Assembly: GCF_029212575.1 (NCBI RefSeq)
Contig: NZ_JARGPK010000054.1
Coordinates: 1 to 64,000 of the forward strand
Reading direction: 5' to 3'
DNA length: 64,000 nucleotides
From: Antarcticimicrobium sp.
GTDB taxonomy: Bacteria > Pseudomonadota > Alphaproteobacteria > Rhodobacterales > Rhodobacteraceae
Positions 1-11,428 of this stretch are shown piece by piece; position 1 is the stretch's first letter, and every line of letters starts with the position of its first letter. Under the pieces are notes generated by a model, which was not told the origin of the DNA, ran no database searches, and worked only from the letters and a program-made list of their open reading frames with translations. Made by a program: the position numbers and the translations under genes.

Positions 1-10
1 CCTCCCCTTC

Positions 11-41
11 TTCTCGTTTCAAATACTCCCGCCGGAGGCGG
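11..41 (+). repeat. dispersed 3'-end element, degenerate copy A
   Basis: This copy carries AAATACTCCCGCCGG followed by AGGCGG, with a degenerate T-rich start (TTCTCGTTTC). It matches the better copies at 20928, 40827 and 42785. CCGCC-GGA-GGCGG can form a short hairpin. It lies beyond the 3' end of the minus-strand hydratase gene, in plus orientation, so it may belong to a plus-strand gene left of the window. Confidence 0.5.
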
Positions 42-67
42 CCTGACGCCGCCCCCGCGCGCGCCGG

Positions 68-874
68 TCAGTCGCCTTCGAACACCGGTTTTTCCTTGGC
101 GACAAAGGCATGGTAGGCGCGGTGGAAATCCTGCCCCTGCATGCAGATCGCCTGCGCCTGGGCCTCGGCCTCGATCGCCTGTTCGATCGACATGCACCAT
201 TCCTGCGCCAGCATGGTCTTGGTCATCATGTTGGCGAAATTGGGCCCGGCGGCGATGCGCGCGGCGAGGTCGCGGGCGGTCGCGTCCAGCTCTTCCGCCG
301 GCACCACCTTGTTGAAATAGCCCCAGGCCAGGCCCTCCTCGGCGCTCATCGCCCGGCCGAGGTACAGAAGTTCAGCCGCCCGGCCCTGGCCGATGATGCG
401 CGGCAGGATCGCGCAGGCGCCCATGTCGCATCCCGCCAGTCCGACCCGGTTGAACAGAAAGGCCGTCTTCGCCCCCGGCGTGGCCACCCGCAGATCGGAG
501 GCCATCGAGATGATCGCGCCCGCCCCGGCGCAGATACCATCAACGGCGGCGATGATCGGCTTGCCGCAATTGATCATCGCCTTGACCAGATCACCGGTCA
601 TCCGGGTGAAGGTCAAAAGCTCCTTCATCGTCATCTTGGTCAGCGGGCCGATGATGTCATGCACGTCGCCGCCCGAGCTGAAATTTCCGCCGTTGGAGGC
701 AAAGACAACCGCCTTGACCGTGTCGTCGTAATGCAGGTCGCGGAACCAGTCGCGCAGTTCGGCATAGCTGTCAAAGGTCAGCGGGTTCTTGCGGTCGGGC
801 CGGTCCAGCGCGACGGTGGCGATGCCGTCGGCGATCTCGCATTTGAAATGCTGCACGTCGCTATTCATGGTCAT
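68..874 (-). CDS. enoyl-CoA hydratase/isomerase family protein
   Basis: A 268-residue crotonase-fold protein, the usual family length. The first oxyanion-hole segment is FSSGGDV (65-71) and the second is GICAGAGA (113-120). The stretch that normally carries the first catalytic Glu reads FNRVGLAG, so simple hydratase chemistry is not assured. The start overlaps the MarR stop as ATGA, with GGAGGAG upstream; a second ATG follows two codons later. It is the last gene in the window of a minus-strand block with a flavin monooxygenase/reductase, an SDR and a MarR regulator. I infer a role in degrading an aromatic acid as its CoA thioester, probably in beta-oxidation-like steps after dearomatisation. 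Confidence 0.85.
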   Translation of the reverse strand: MTMNSDVQHFKCEIADGIATVALDRPDRKNPLTFDSYAELRDWFRDLHYDDTVKAVVFASNGGNFSSGGDVHDIIGPLTKMTMKELLTFTRMTGDLVKAMINCGKPIIAAVDGICAGAGAIISMASDLRVATPGAKTAFLFNRVGLAGCDMGACAILPRIIGQGRAAELLYLGRAMSAEEGLAWGYFNKVVPAEELDATARDLAARIAAGPNFANMMTKTMLAQEWCMSIEQAIEAEAQAQAICMQGQDFHRAYHAFVAKEKPVFEGD

Positions 875-1344
875 TCTTTCTCCTCCAGGGTGTTATTCAG
901 GTAATCAAGCCGCCGGATCATCCCCGCGACGTCATCGGCGTTCAGCCCGTCGAGCATGTCGTCGATCCAGCTTTCATGGGCCGCGGCATGTTCGGCAAAG
1001 GCCGCCTGCCCCTTGGGCGTCAGCCGCACCAGCGAGGCGCGCCGGTCGCCCGGCACCGCCACGCGCAGCGCCAGCCCCTCGTCGGTCAGCCGGTCGACGA
1101 TGCCGGTTACGTTGCCGTTGGAGACCCGCAGCATCTCCGAGATCTGCGACATCTTCAGCCCCTCGGGGCTGCGCGCCAGCGCCGACATCACGTCGAAACG
1201 CGGCAGGGTGGACTGGTACTGTTCGCGCAGGCGGCGACGGATCTGGTCCTCGATCAGGTTGCTGGCCTTGAGCAGTTTCAGCCAGAGCCGCAGGCGGGAT
1301 TTCGACAGCGGCTCGTTGCGGGTCTCGACCGATTGCGGTGTCAT
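871..1344 (-). CDS. MarR family transcriptional regulator
   Basis: A 157-residue winged-helix protein. The core contains [19 protein letters not shown] (recognition helix region) followed by a wing with [15 protein letters not shown] chose the ATG at 1342-1344 because it overlaps the SDR stop as ATGA; an upstream in-frame extension has no family similarity and lies inside the SDR gene. MarR proteins beside CoA-dependent aromatic pathways are often repressors released by an aromatic-CoA. I infer that it controls this cluster, possibly through the palindrome near 4466. Confidence 0.88.
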   Translation of the reverse strand: MTPQSVETRNEPLSKSRLRLWLKLLKASNLIEDQIRRRLREQYQSTLPRFDVMSALARSPEGLKMSQISEMLRVSNGNVTGIVDRLTDEGLALRVAVPGDRRASLVRLTPKGQAAFAEHAAAHESWIDDMLDGLNADDVAGMIRRLDYLNNTLEEKE

Positions 1345-2080
1345 ATCTCTCCCCCCGAAAGGCTCAGCGCGTGGCCGTTGACCGAGCGCGCGGCCTGCGA
1401 ACACAGCCAGAGCGCGGCGCCTGCAACCTCGTCGGTCTGGATGAAGCGCTTCTGCGGGTTGCCGGATTTCAGCGATTTTTCCGCCTGTTCCGCGCTCATG
1501 CCGGTGGTCGTGACGATATTCTCGATCGAGCGCTCCAGCAACTGGGTCTCGATGAACCCGGGGCAGATAGCGTTCACCGTGACGCCGGTGGCGGCCAGTT
1601 CCAGAGACAGCGCCCGGGTCAACCCGACCACCCCGTGTTTCGCCGCGCAATAGGCGGCAACGTAAGGATAGCCCTTGAGCCCTGCGGTGGAGGCCACGGC
1701 GATCATCCGGCCCCAGCCCGCCGCCTTCATGTCGGGCAGCGCCGCCTGCCAGCAGTTGGAGACCCCCACCAGGTTGACCGAGAGCATGGCGGTCAACTGC
1801 TCCGGCGTCATCTTTGCAAACGGCACGCTGTCGGCAGCGCCGGCGTTGGCGACCATGATCCCGACCGGCCCCTGTTCGGCGCGCGCGGCCTCGAAGGCGG
1901 CCCGAACCGCACCCGCGTCGGTCACGTCACACAGCTGATAGGGCAACCCCTGCGCCTTGAGCGGCGCCTCCGACCGGCCCATGATGGTGACCTTGGCGCC
2001 GGCCTCGGCCAGGGCGCGGGCCACCTCGGCCCCCACCCCGGTGCCGCCGCCGGTGACGACGGCATGTTTACCCGAAAGGC

Positions 2081-2084
<4 letters not shown>
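1341..2084 (-). CDS. SDR family NAD(P)-dependent oxidoreductase
   Basis: A 247-residue classical short-chain dehydrogenase. It has the cofactor motif TGGGTGVG near residue 11, NAGAA mid-protein, a catalytic Ser in VASTAG and YCAAK as the YxxxK motif. Start and stop overlap the neighbours by ATGA on both sides, so it is translationally coupled to the monooxygenase/reductase before it and to MarR after it. In the known 2-aminobenzoyl-CoA and related pathways an SDR oxidises a 3-hydroxyacyl-CoA or a ring-derived alcohol. That is the likely role here, but the substrate is an inference from context. Confidence 0.88.
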
Positions 2085-4384
<2,300 letters not shown>

Positions 4385-4439
4385 GAGGATTCTCCCCCCT
4401 TTGAGTGTTTCCCAAGGGCCGGCAGCCCGGCCGTTGAGG

Positions 4440-4500
4440 AAACGCTAGAGCGAGTCGCATTTTACTTCAAGCTTAAACTTTATATACCAAAAATATTCAT
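4440..4500 (-). promoter_or_regulatory. AT-rich promoter region with candidate operator
   Basis: The 239-base gap between the P450 stop and the monooxygenase start holds a marked AT-rich block in otherwise GC-rich DNA. Within it, TTCAAGCTTAAA (4466-4477) is an imperfect palindrome matching at 10 of 12 positions. On the minus strand TAAAAT is a plausible -10 about 80 bases before the start codon. A MarR regulator encoded in the same operon makes this a natural operator candidate, but neither the promoter nor the binding is demonstrated. Confidence 0.35.
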
Positions 4501-4623
4501 GTTCGAATTTCTGAAACCCGGTTTCGAAGCGCCAGGGATTTGCCGAGAGGGCCGCAAACAAGACACCGCCGCCGGCGATCCCTCACCGGCAGATCAGTTG
4601 CCATGGCGGAAGTGTGAACGCGG

Positions 4624-5856
4624 CTAGCCCAGCACCGCCGGAAGGCTGGCGTAGCCACGGAACCGGATGCGCCCGCCGGACACGCGGCCCCCGGTCACGC
4701 GGTAGCCGGGAAAGCGATCCAGCAGCCGACCGATGGCGATACGCCCCTCCAGCCGTGCCAGCGTCAGCCCGACGCAGACATGCGGCCCGCCGGCAAACGC
4801 CAGATGCTTGTTCGGCCTGCGGGTGATGTCGAACGCCTGCGGGTCAGGGAACACCTCCGGGTCACGGTTGGCGGCGCCGATGCACAGGTGCAGGTTGGTG
4901 CCCGGCGCAATGGTCATGCCGCCGATCTCGACCTCTTCGGTGGTTTCCCGGTTGCCGAACTGGTTGGGCGAGCGGAACCGCAGAACCTCCTCCACCGCGG
5001 GCTGGATCAGGCCCGGGTCGGCCAGCAGCCGCGCCTTTTGCTCGGGGTAGTCGTTGAGCAGCGCGAGCCCGTTGCCGATCAGGTTCGTCGTGGTTTCATG
5101 GCCCGCGTTGAGGATGAAGATGCAGTTCTGGATCAACTCGATCTCCGACAGGGTGCCGTCGGCCCCCTCGCCCCGGATCAGCCGGGTCAGCACGTCGGTC
5201 TCCACATCGCCGGGGGCGGCACGCCGCCGCGCGACAAGATCCTCGAGGTAGACCTTGAACTCCTCCACCGCGCGGTTGCCGCGGTCCAGCTCTTCCCGGC
5301 TCAGCGATGGTTCCAGCGCGCCCAGGATCGCCAGCGACCAGTCGCGCAACGGCCCGCGTTCCTCCATCGGCACGTCGAGCAGGTTGCCGATGATCTGGAT
5401 CGGGATCGAGGATGCGAAATCCTCGATCAGATCGACCTGCGGTTTTTCCGCCATAACGTCCAGCAGATGATCCACCGTTTCGATCAGACCGGGCTCCATC
5501 CTGGCAATGGCGCGCGGCGTCAGGGCCGAGGTCATGATCCTGCGGACCCGCGTGTGCAATGGCGGATCGCTAAACACCAGTGAGGTGGTGTGATGTTCGT
5601 AAAGCGGCGCACCGGCGCCGAACTTCGGCTTGAAGGCCTCCGTTTTATCGGAGGAAAACAGCTTGGTGTCGCGGTAGATCCGGTCGAGGTCGCCGTAGCG
5701 GCACAGCAGGACCGATCCGTCCGGTTGGCGCAGTACCGGCGCATGGGCGAGCAGCGCGTCGTAGATGGGAAACGGGTCTTCGACAAACCCCTCCGGCGGA
5801 TTGGCCAGATCGAATGTCAGCGCGATGTTGCGTAGCGCCGTGTCGCTTGGTTCCAT
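4624..5856 (-). CDS. cytochrome P450
   Basis: A 410-residue soluble bacterial P450. The I-helix oxygen-activation motif is AGHETT (251-256), the K-helix ExxR is E290-R293, and the haem signature FAGGPHVCVG has the ligand Cys at 361. There is no fused reductase, so ferredoxin and ferredoxin reductase must come from elsewhere; none is nearby. GAGGAGG precedes the start. It follows the methyltransferase gene by 38 bases on the same strand, so the two are probably co-transcribed. The substrate cannot be read from sequence. Its position next to an aromatic-CoA operon hints at an aromatic or methoxylated substrate, which is inference only. Confidence 0.92.
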   Translation of the reverse strand: MEPSDTALRNIALTFDLANPPEGFVEDPFPIYDALLAHAPVLRQPDGSVLLCRYGDLDRIYRDTKLFSSDKTEAFKPKFGAGAPLYEHHTTSLVFSDPPLHTRVRRIMTSALTPRAIARMEPGLIETVDHLLDVMAEKPQVDLIEDFASSIPIQIIGNLLDVPMEERGPLRDWSLAILGALEPSLSREELDRGNRAVEEFKVYLEDLVARRRAAPGDVETDVLTRLIRGEGADGTLSEIELIQNCIFILNAGHETTTNLIGNGLALLNDYPEQKARLLADPGLIQPAVEEVLRFRSPNQFGNRETTEEVEIGGMTIAPGTNLHLCIGAANRDPEVFPDPQAFDITRRPNKHLAFAGGPHVCVGLTLARLEGRIAIGRLLDRFPGYRVTGGRVSGGRIRFRGYASLPAVLG

Positions 5857-5894
5857 GCTGTGTCCTCCTCCCGGTTCTGACTTCTAAGCCCCGT

Positions 5895-6704
5895 CTACCC
5901 GACCCTGCCGAACCCCGTCATCGCACGGGCGCTGTCCTCGTCCGACCGTTTCAGCCGCCGCGGCGAGGCTTTGATCCCCTCGCGCATCTCGCCGTCGCTG
6001 CGCAACACCGGCCGGTCCAGCGGCGCCCGCGCCGCCAGGATCGCCCGCGCCCCGGTCGATCCGTCGAAACGATATAGGTGCAGGCTGTCCCATTCCAGGT
6101 GACCGCCGTCATGCAGAGCCTGCAGATCGGCCACGAAATTGTGGCACTGGGGATTTTCCATCAACAGGACATAATCCTCGGCCATCCGCACCATGTTCGA
6201 CAGCGCCACGAGATGGCTGACCGCGGTGTGGATATGCATCACCACCGCCTGGCTGTAGACCAGCGCGGCGCGCGGCCAGGCCGAGGAATGGGGCATTGTG
6301 ATATCCTGCAACCCCAGCCGCCCGGCCAGTTGCGGATGCCGCTCCAGCGCCAGTTCCAGTTGCGTTGCCCCCCGGTCGCCGCCGGTCACCGCGACATCGG
6401 GGAAAAGCGTGGCCACGTTGGCGATGTGATCGCCGCCGCCACAGCCCACCTCGTGTACCGTCGCCGGCGCCAACTGCCCGACCGCCTCGAGGATCAGCTG
6501 CTGGTTGGGATGGATCGGCTGCCCCTTCGAGGTGACCTGCCCGGTTCCGGGCTCGAAGGTCAGATCGCCCGGACCCGAAATCGCGCGATATTGCGTTTCG
6601 ATGTCCCGCTTGACCCGCCGCAGGTAGCTGTCCTTGGTGTAGTTTTCCCAGTCGAAATCGTCGTCGTAGAACTTTCGGGTCTTGTAAAACAGCTGCCGGA
6701 ACAT
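5895..6704 (-). CDS. class I SAM-dependent methyltransferase
   Basis: A 269-residue protein with the glycine-rich SAM motif I EVGCGGGDH at 85-93 and an acidic end to the next strand (VTGGDRGA). The N-terminal 60 residues are rich in charged and aromatic residues and are not typical of a named subfamily. A shine-like GGGAGG precedes the start. It sits directly upstream of the P450. The pairing suggests joint modification of one small molecule, but I do not recognise the specific family or acceptor. Confidence 0.72.
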   Translation of the reverse strand: MFRQLFYKTRKFYDDDFDWENYTKDSYLRRVKRDIETQYRAISGPGDLTFEPGTGQVTSKGQPIHPNQQLILEAVGQLAPATVHEVGCGGGDHIANVATLFPDVAVTGGDRGATQLELALERHPQLAGRLGLQDITMPHSSAWPRAALVYSQAVVMHIHTAVSHLVALSNMVRMAEDYVLLMENPQCHNFVADLQALHDGGHLEWDSLHLYRFDGSTGARAILAARAPLDRPVLRSDGEMREGIKASPRRLKRSDEDSARAMTGFGRVG

Positions 6705-6824
6705 GCCTCGCCTCCCCCCTGCGTGCTTACCAACCGCCTACCCGGTTTGTACCCCGGGAACAATACACCATGGGCGCCGCAGCCGTGACTGGCCCTGCCT
6801 GCGCCCACAAGCTATGGGTGGGCC

Positions 6825-7166
6825 ATGTCCGACCCGGTTTCGACGATCTGCAATCTTGGCCCCGCCTCGGAAGAGAGCTTTGCCCGCGCCGGCATCGGCA
6901 CGGCCGAGGAGTTGCGTGTGCTCGGGGCAGATGCCGCCTATGCGCGGCTGCTGGCCGCCGGCACCCGGCCGCATTTCATCGGCTACTACGCCTTGGTGAT
7001 GGGGTTGCAGGGACGCCCGTGGAACGATTGCCAGGGCGAGGAAAAGGCGGCGCTGCGCCGCCGTTTCGACGCGATCCGCGCAGAGGCGCGCGGCAAGGGC
7101 GACGCCGGGCTGAGCGCGCTGGAGGCCGCGCTCGACGCGATCGGGGTGGTGGAACGGCGCAGGTAA
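6825..7166 (+). CDS. TfoX/Sxy family protein, C-terminal-domain type
   Basis: A 113-residue protein that consists of the TfoX C-terminal helix-hairpin-helix domain only: NLGPASEESFARAGIGTAEELRVLG and then an FIGYYALVMGLQG segment. Full Sxy/TfoX competence regulators also carry an N-terminal domain that is absent here. Stand-alone C-terminal versions are common in alphaproteobacteria and their function is not settled. It is monocistronic and ends in a bidirectional terminator shared with ndk. Confidence 0.8.
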   Translation: MSDPVSTICNLGPASEESFARAGIGTAEELRVLGADAAYARLLAAGTRPHFIGYYALVMGLQGRPWNDCQGEEKAALRRRFDAIRAEARGKGDAGLSALEAALDAIGVVERRR

Positions 7167-7180
7167 GCGCAGGCGAAGCC

Positions 7181-7210
7181 ACGAAAAAACGCCCCGCAGG
7201 GCGTTTTCGT
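7181..7210. terminator. bidirectional intrinsic terminator between tfoX-like gene and ndk
   Basis: CGCCC (7190-7194) pairs with GGGCG (7199-7203) across the loop CGCA. The stem is flanked by a run of A on the left and T on the right, so it has a U-tract in both directions. It sits between convergent genes. Confidence 0.85.
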
Positions 7211-7262
7211 CGGTCGCGAAAGGGCAAGGGGGCCTTGGCCCCCTGCCCTGTGTCGTTCCGGC

Positions 7263-7685
7263 TTAGCCGACCAGCTCGGTGCCGGCAAAGAAATAGGCGA
7301 TCTCGACCGCCGCGGTTTCCGGCGCGTCCGAGCCGTGGACCGAGTTTTCGCCGACCGATTCCGCGAACTCGGCGCGGACGGTGCCGGCGGCGGCGTCTGC
7401 CGGGTTGGTGGCGCCCATCACTTCGCGGTTCTTGGCGATGGCGTTCTCGCCTTCCAGCACCTGCACCACGACCGGGCCGGAGGACATGAATTCGCACAGT
7501 TCGTCATAGAACGGGCGTTCCTTGTGCACGCCGTAGAATTCACCGGCCTGTGCCTTGGTCATCAGGATGCGCTTTTGCGCGATGATGCGCAGACCGGCGT
7601 CCTCGAACTTGGCGTTGATCTTGCCGGTCAGGTTGCGGCGGGTTGCGTCGGGTTTGATGATCGAGAACGTGCGTTCCAGTGCCAT
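7263..7685 (-). CDS. ndk: nucleoside diphosphate kinase
   Basis: A 140-residue enzyme, the canonical length, that transfers phosphate from ATP to nucleoside diphosphates in the cytosol. It begins [18 protein letters not shown] and the phosphorylated His is His117 in NSVHGSD. The ATG at 7683-7685 is preceded by AAGGAG; a longer upstream in-frame reading lacks a ribosome site and similarity. It is convergent with the TfoX-like gene. Confidence 0.97.
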   Translation of the reverse strand: MALERTFSIIKPDATRRNLTGKINAKFEDAGLRIIAQKRILMTKAQAGEFYGVHKERPFYDELCEFMSSGPVVVQVLEGENAIAKNREVMGATNPADAAAGTVRAEFAESVGENSVHGSDAPETAAVEIAYFFAGTELVG

Positions 7686-7793
7686 TGAGAATGCTCCTTG
7701 ATGACCCGTCCCAGCGGGGCTGCGGGACGATGCTGACATTGCGCGCCGCGTAGCACGGGCCGAGGCGATTGAAAAGCCTTCCACGCTGCGCCG

Positions 7794-8999
7794 TCAGTCG
7801 GTCACCGGCAGCGGCTCGCGTTGATCGACCCAGCGCACGTAAAGCGCCGCGATCAGCCCGAGGATGCTGGTCGTCAGCATGATGGACAGCACGATGTAAG
7901 GAGCGTGTTCCGGCGTCACCAAGGCCCCGGTGAGGCTGGTCATCACCGCCCCCAGTCCCACCGTCATCGCCCCCGATAGACCCGAGGCACTGCCCGCCAG
8001 CCGCGGCCGCACCGACATTACGCCGGCACTTGCATTGGCATTGGTCAGCCCGTTGCCGAAGCCCACCACGATGGCCGAGCCGAAAAACACCCAGAGCGTC
8101 CCCGCCCCGGACCAGAACAGCACCAACCCCACCGCCGGCCCGACGGTCGCAAAGATACGCCCGGCCAGAACCATGGTCACCAGCGCGCTGCGTGCCCCGA
8201 TCCGGCCCGAAACGAAGTTGCCGGCCATGAAGCCCACGGTGATGATCCCGATCCCCACCCCCAGTGCCGCCGGACTCAGGTTGTACCACGCCGCCGCCAC
8301 CAAAGGTGCCCCGGTGATGAAGGAAAAGAACCCCGCCACGGCAAAGGCGTAGCACAGGCTGTAGCCCCAGAACCGACGCGACCGGAAAAGCTCGGGGTAG
8401 TCGCGCATCTGGTCGCCAAGGCTCAGGCTTGCGCTGGTCGGGTTGGTCTCGCCCAGATCGCCCCAGAGGATCACCAGCATGAGGATGCCCAGCAGCGCGT
8501 AAAGGACGAAGGACGACCGCCAGCCAAAGACCATGTCCAGCCCGCCACCAAGCATCGGCCCCAGCATCGGGGCCAGCGCCATCGCCATGGCAACATGGCC
8601 CAGCATCCTTGCCGCCGCCTTTGGCTCGTGCAGGTCCCGGATCACCGCCCGCGACAACACCTGGCCCGACACGATCCCCGCCTGCAACATGCGAAATCCC
8701 AGAAACACCCAGATGTCCTGCGCCAGCGCGCATCCGACCGAAGCAGCGGCGAAAATCGCCGTGGAGACCAGCATCACCGGGCGCCGGCCGAAACTGTCCG
8801 ACAGCGGCCCCATCACCAGTTGCAGGACCGCCGAGATCGCCAGATAACCCGCCACCGACAGATTCACGAGACCATAGTCGGCCTCCAGCGCCTCGGCCAT
8901 CTTGGGCAGCGAGGGCAGGAACATGTTCAGCGTCAGGACAGAAAGCGCATTGGCCAGGATCAGGGTCAGCAGATGCGGCGGGGTCTGGGCTGGGCGCAT
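7794..8999 (-). CDS. multidrug efflux MFS transporter, Bcr/CflA type
   Basis: A 401-residue inner-membrane protein with about 12 hydrophobic segments. The MFS loop motif between TM2 and TM3 reads GPLSDSFGRRPVML. TM1 contains LTLNMFLPSLPKMA and the conserved LGPMLGGGLDMVFGWR follows mid-protein, both characteristic of the Bcr/CflA drug-resistance subfamily of H+ antiporters. It is a stand-alone gene with no adjacent regulator. The drug specificity cannot be told. Confidence 0.88.
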   Translation of the reverse strand: MRPAQTPPHLLTLILANALSVLTLNMFLPSLPKMAEALEADYGLVNLSVAGYLAISAVLQLVMGPLSDSFGRRPVMLVSTAIFAAASVGCALAQDIWVFLGFRMLQAGIVSGQVLSRAVIRDLHEPKAAARMLGHVAMAMALAPMLGPMLGGGLDMVFGWRSSFVLYALLGILMLVILWGDLGETNPTSASLSLGDQMRDYPELFRSRRFWGYSLCYAFAVAGFFSFITGAPLVAAAWYNLSPAALGVGIGIITVGFMAGNFVSGRIGARSALVTMVLAGRIFATVGPAVGLVLFWSGAGTLWVFFGSAIVVGFGNGLTNANASAGVMSVRPRLAGSASGLSGAMTVGLGAVMTSLTGALVTPEHAPYIVLSIMLTTSILGLIAALYVRWVDQREPLPVTD

Positions 9000-9167
9000 G
9001 GTCAGGATCTGTCCGGAAGGAACTTAACAAGTTCGGCGCATACCATAGGGGGGCAGCCTTGACCATCCAGCGCCAGGACCGGGTGCGCCAAAACGCCCCC
9101 TCGCCTTACCTGACTTTTTTAGTATGCCTTTAAACGCACGCAAAACCAACATCGAAAGGCCGCACCG

Positions 9168-9449
9168 ATGTCCCTGAAATATTCCCTCTCCGCCCTCGTC
9201 CCGGCACTGTTCGCCCTGCCCGCTTTGGCACAGGACCCGCAGCCCCTGACCTATGCCATGTTCGAGGCGGCCGTTCCTCATGTCGACCTCGAGACATGCC
9301 CGGGCAGTTTGCCGCAGCAAGACAGTTTCTGCCGGGCATCAGTGAAACACTCGGAAATCCACGTTTTCGCGTTTTCCGAGGATGGCGACAGCCCGATGAT
9401 CGGTTTTGCCTCATTCCCGGCAGATCAGCTTGGATTGCTGTTGAAATAA
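9168..9449 (+). CDS. small secreted protein of unknown function
   Basis: A 93-residue protein with a signal peptide (MSLKYSLSALVPALFALPALAQ, probable cleavage after ALA). The mature part is short and acidic and contains two Cys residues (LETCPGS and DSFCRAS) that could form a disulfide in the periplasm. GAAAGG lies upstream of the start. I do not recognise a named domain. It is followed after a short gap by the ABC-F gene. Confidence 0.6.
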   Translation: MSLKYSLSALVPALFALPALAQDPQPLTYAMFEAAVPHVDLETCPGSLPQQDSFCRASVKHSEIHVFAFSEDGDSPMIGFASFPADQLGLLLK

Positions 9450-9498
9450 GCCGCAGGAGTGATTGACATCGACCGGGCGCTGCGACAGTGGTCCGTCC

Positions 9499-11358
9499 AT
9501 GCTACGGATCAAAGACATATCATATGCGGTCGCAGGCCGCCCACTCTTCGACGGCGCCAGCGCCACCATTCCCAATGGCCACAAGGTTGGCCTGATCGGA
9601 CGCAACGGCGCGGGGAAAACCACTCTGTTCCGCCTGCTCCGGGGAGAGCTGGCGCTGGAGTCGGGGTCCATCTCGCTGCCGTCACGCGCCCGCATCGGCG
9701 GCGTCGCGCAAGAGGCCCCTGCCTCGGATGTCTCGCTGATCGACACCGTGCTCGCCGCCGATACCGAGCGCGCCGAGCTGATGGAAGAAGCGACCCATGC
9801 GACCGACCCCACGCGCATCGCCGAGGTGCAGACCCGGCTGGCTGATATCGACGCCTGGTCGGCCGAGGCGCGGGCCGCCGCGATCCTCAAGGGGCTGGGT
9901 TTTTCCGACGCTGATCAGCAGCGCCCCTGCGCCGATTATTCCGGCGGCTGGCGCATGCGCGTGGCGCTGGCCGGGGTGCTGTTTTCGCAGCCCGATCTGC
10001 TGCTTCTCGACGAACCGACCAACTATCTCGACCTTGAAGGCGCGCTCTGGCTGGAAAACTACCTGGCGCGCTATCCCCATACGGTGATCATCATCAGCCA
10101 CGACCGTGGGCTGCTGAACCGCGCCGTGGGCGCGATCCTGCACCTCGAGGGCAAGCGTCTGACGCTCTACAACGGCCCCTATGACCAGTTCGCCCGCCAG
10201 CGCGCCGAACAGCGCGCGCTGCAGGCCGCCGCGGCCAAAAAACAGGATGCCCGCCGCGCTCACCTGCAAAGCTTCGTCGACCGCTTCAAGGCCAAGGCGA
10301 GCAAGGCCAAACAGGCGCAGTCGCGGGTCAAGATGCTGGAAAAGATGGAGAAGATCACCGCGCCCGAGGATGCCGCGCGCACCGTCTTCACCTTTCCCGA
10401 GCCCGAGGAACTGTCGCCGCCGATCATCTCGCTCGAGGGCGCCTCGACCGGCTATGGCGACAAGGTTGTCCTGCGCGGCATGACCCTGCGCATCGACCAG
10501 GACGACCGCATCGCGCTCCTGGGCCGCAACGGCGAGGGCAAATCGACCCTGTCCAAGATGCTGTCGGACCGGTTGGCACTGATCGACGGTAAGATCATCC
10601 GCTCGTCCAAGCTGCGGATCGGATTCTTCGCCCAGCACCAGGTCGACGAGCTCTACATCGACGAAACGCCGCTGCAACACCTGCAACGCGCCCGTCCCGG
10701 CGAACAGCAATCGAGGCTGCGCGCCCGGCTGGCCGGGTTCGGCCTGGGCGCCGACCAGGCCGAAACCGCCGTGGGCCAGCTTTCGGGCGGGCAAAAGGCG
10801 CGGCTGTCGCTGCTGCTGGCGACGCTGGATGCGCCGCACCTGCTGATCCTCGACGAACCGACCAACCACCTCGACATCGAAAGCCGCGAGGCCCTGGTCG
10901 AGGCGCTGACCGCCTATTCCGGCGCGGTTATCCTGGTCAGCCACGACATGCACCTTCTGTCGATGGTGGCCGACCGTCTCTGGCTGGTCTCCGACGGCAC
11001 CGTCAAACCCTATGAGGGCGATCTCGAGGAATACCGCGCCTTCCTGCTCTCTGCCGATCAGCCGGCGCGCAAGAAATCCGAGGCCCCGAAACCGGAGGCC
11101 CGACCGAAACGCGCTCCGCGCGAAACCGTGCTGGCGCTGCGCGCCGAGCTGCGCAAATGCGAGGACCGGGTCGCCAAGATCGGCGACATGCAGGACAAGC
11201 TGTCGTCCAAGCTGGCCGATCCGGCGCTGTACGAGGGCACGCGAAACGGCGAGCTGGAGGTCTGGAACCGCAAATACGCCGAGGTGAGCGAGGCCATGGA
11301 CAAGGCCGAGGCGCTGTGGATCGCGGCGCAGGAAAAGCTCGACGCGGCAAAGGGCTGA
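9499..11358 (+). CDS. ABC-F family ATPase, YheS-like
   Basis: A 619-residue soluble protein with two ABC domains and no membrane segments. First domain: Walker A GRNGAGKTT, signature YSGGWRMRVALAG, Walker B LLLLDEPTNYLDLEG. Second domain: GRNGEGKST, LSGGQKARLSLLL, LLILDEPTNHLDIES. The linker has FVDRFKAKASKAKQAQSRVK, as in YheS-type ribosome-acting ABC-F proteins, and the C-terminus ends in a coiled coil. I start at MLRIKDISY (9499). It probably binds the ribosomal E site. A second ABC-F protein (Uup type) is at 46399. Confidence 0.9.
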   Translation: MLRIKDISYAVAGRPLFDGASATIPNGHKVGLIGRNGAGKTTLFRLLRGELALESGSISLPSRARIGGVAQEAPASDVSLIDTVLAADTERAELMEEATHATDPTRIAEVQTRLADIDAWSAEARAAAILKGLGFSDADQQRPCADYSGGWRMRVALAGVLFSQPDLLLLDEPTNYLDLEGALWLENYLARYPHTVIIISHDRGLLNRAVGAILHLEGKRLTLYNGPYDQFARQRAEQRALQAAAAKKQDARRAHLQSFVDRFKAKASKAKQAQSRVKMLEKMEKITAPEDAARTVFTFPEPEELSPPIISLEGASTGYGDKVVLRGMTLRIDQDDRIALLGRNGEGKSTLSKMLSDRLALIDGKIIRSSKLRIGFFAQHQVDELYIDETPLQHLQRARPGEQQSRLRARLAGFGLGADQAETAVGQLSGGQKARLSLLLATLDAPHLLILDEPTNHLDIESREALVEALTAYSGAVILVSHDMHLLSMVADRLWLVSDGTVKPYEGDLEEYRAFLLSADQPARKKSEAPKPEARPKRAPRETVLALRAELRKCEDRVAKIGDMQDKLSSKLADPALYEGTRNGELEVWNRKYAEVSEAMDKAEALWIAAQEKLDAAKG

Positions 11359-11428
11359 GCGGCGGCCGGGGCTTTTCTTTCCGGCCCTGCCGGTCCATCC
11401 TGCGCCCGACCGCAAACCGGGGGCCCGC

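Noticed and set aside
7686-7784. In-frame N-terminal extension of ndk.
   Set aside because: NDK has a fixed N-terminus, and AAGGAG sits directly before the ATG at 7685.
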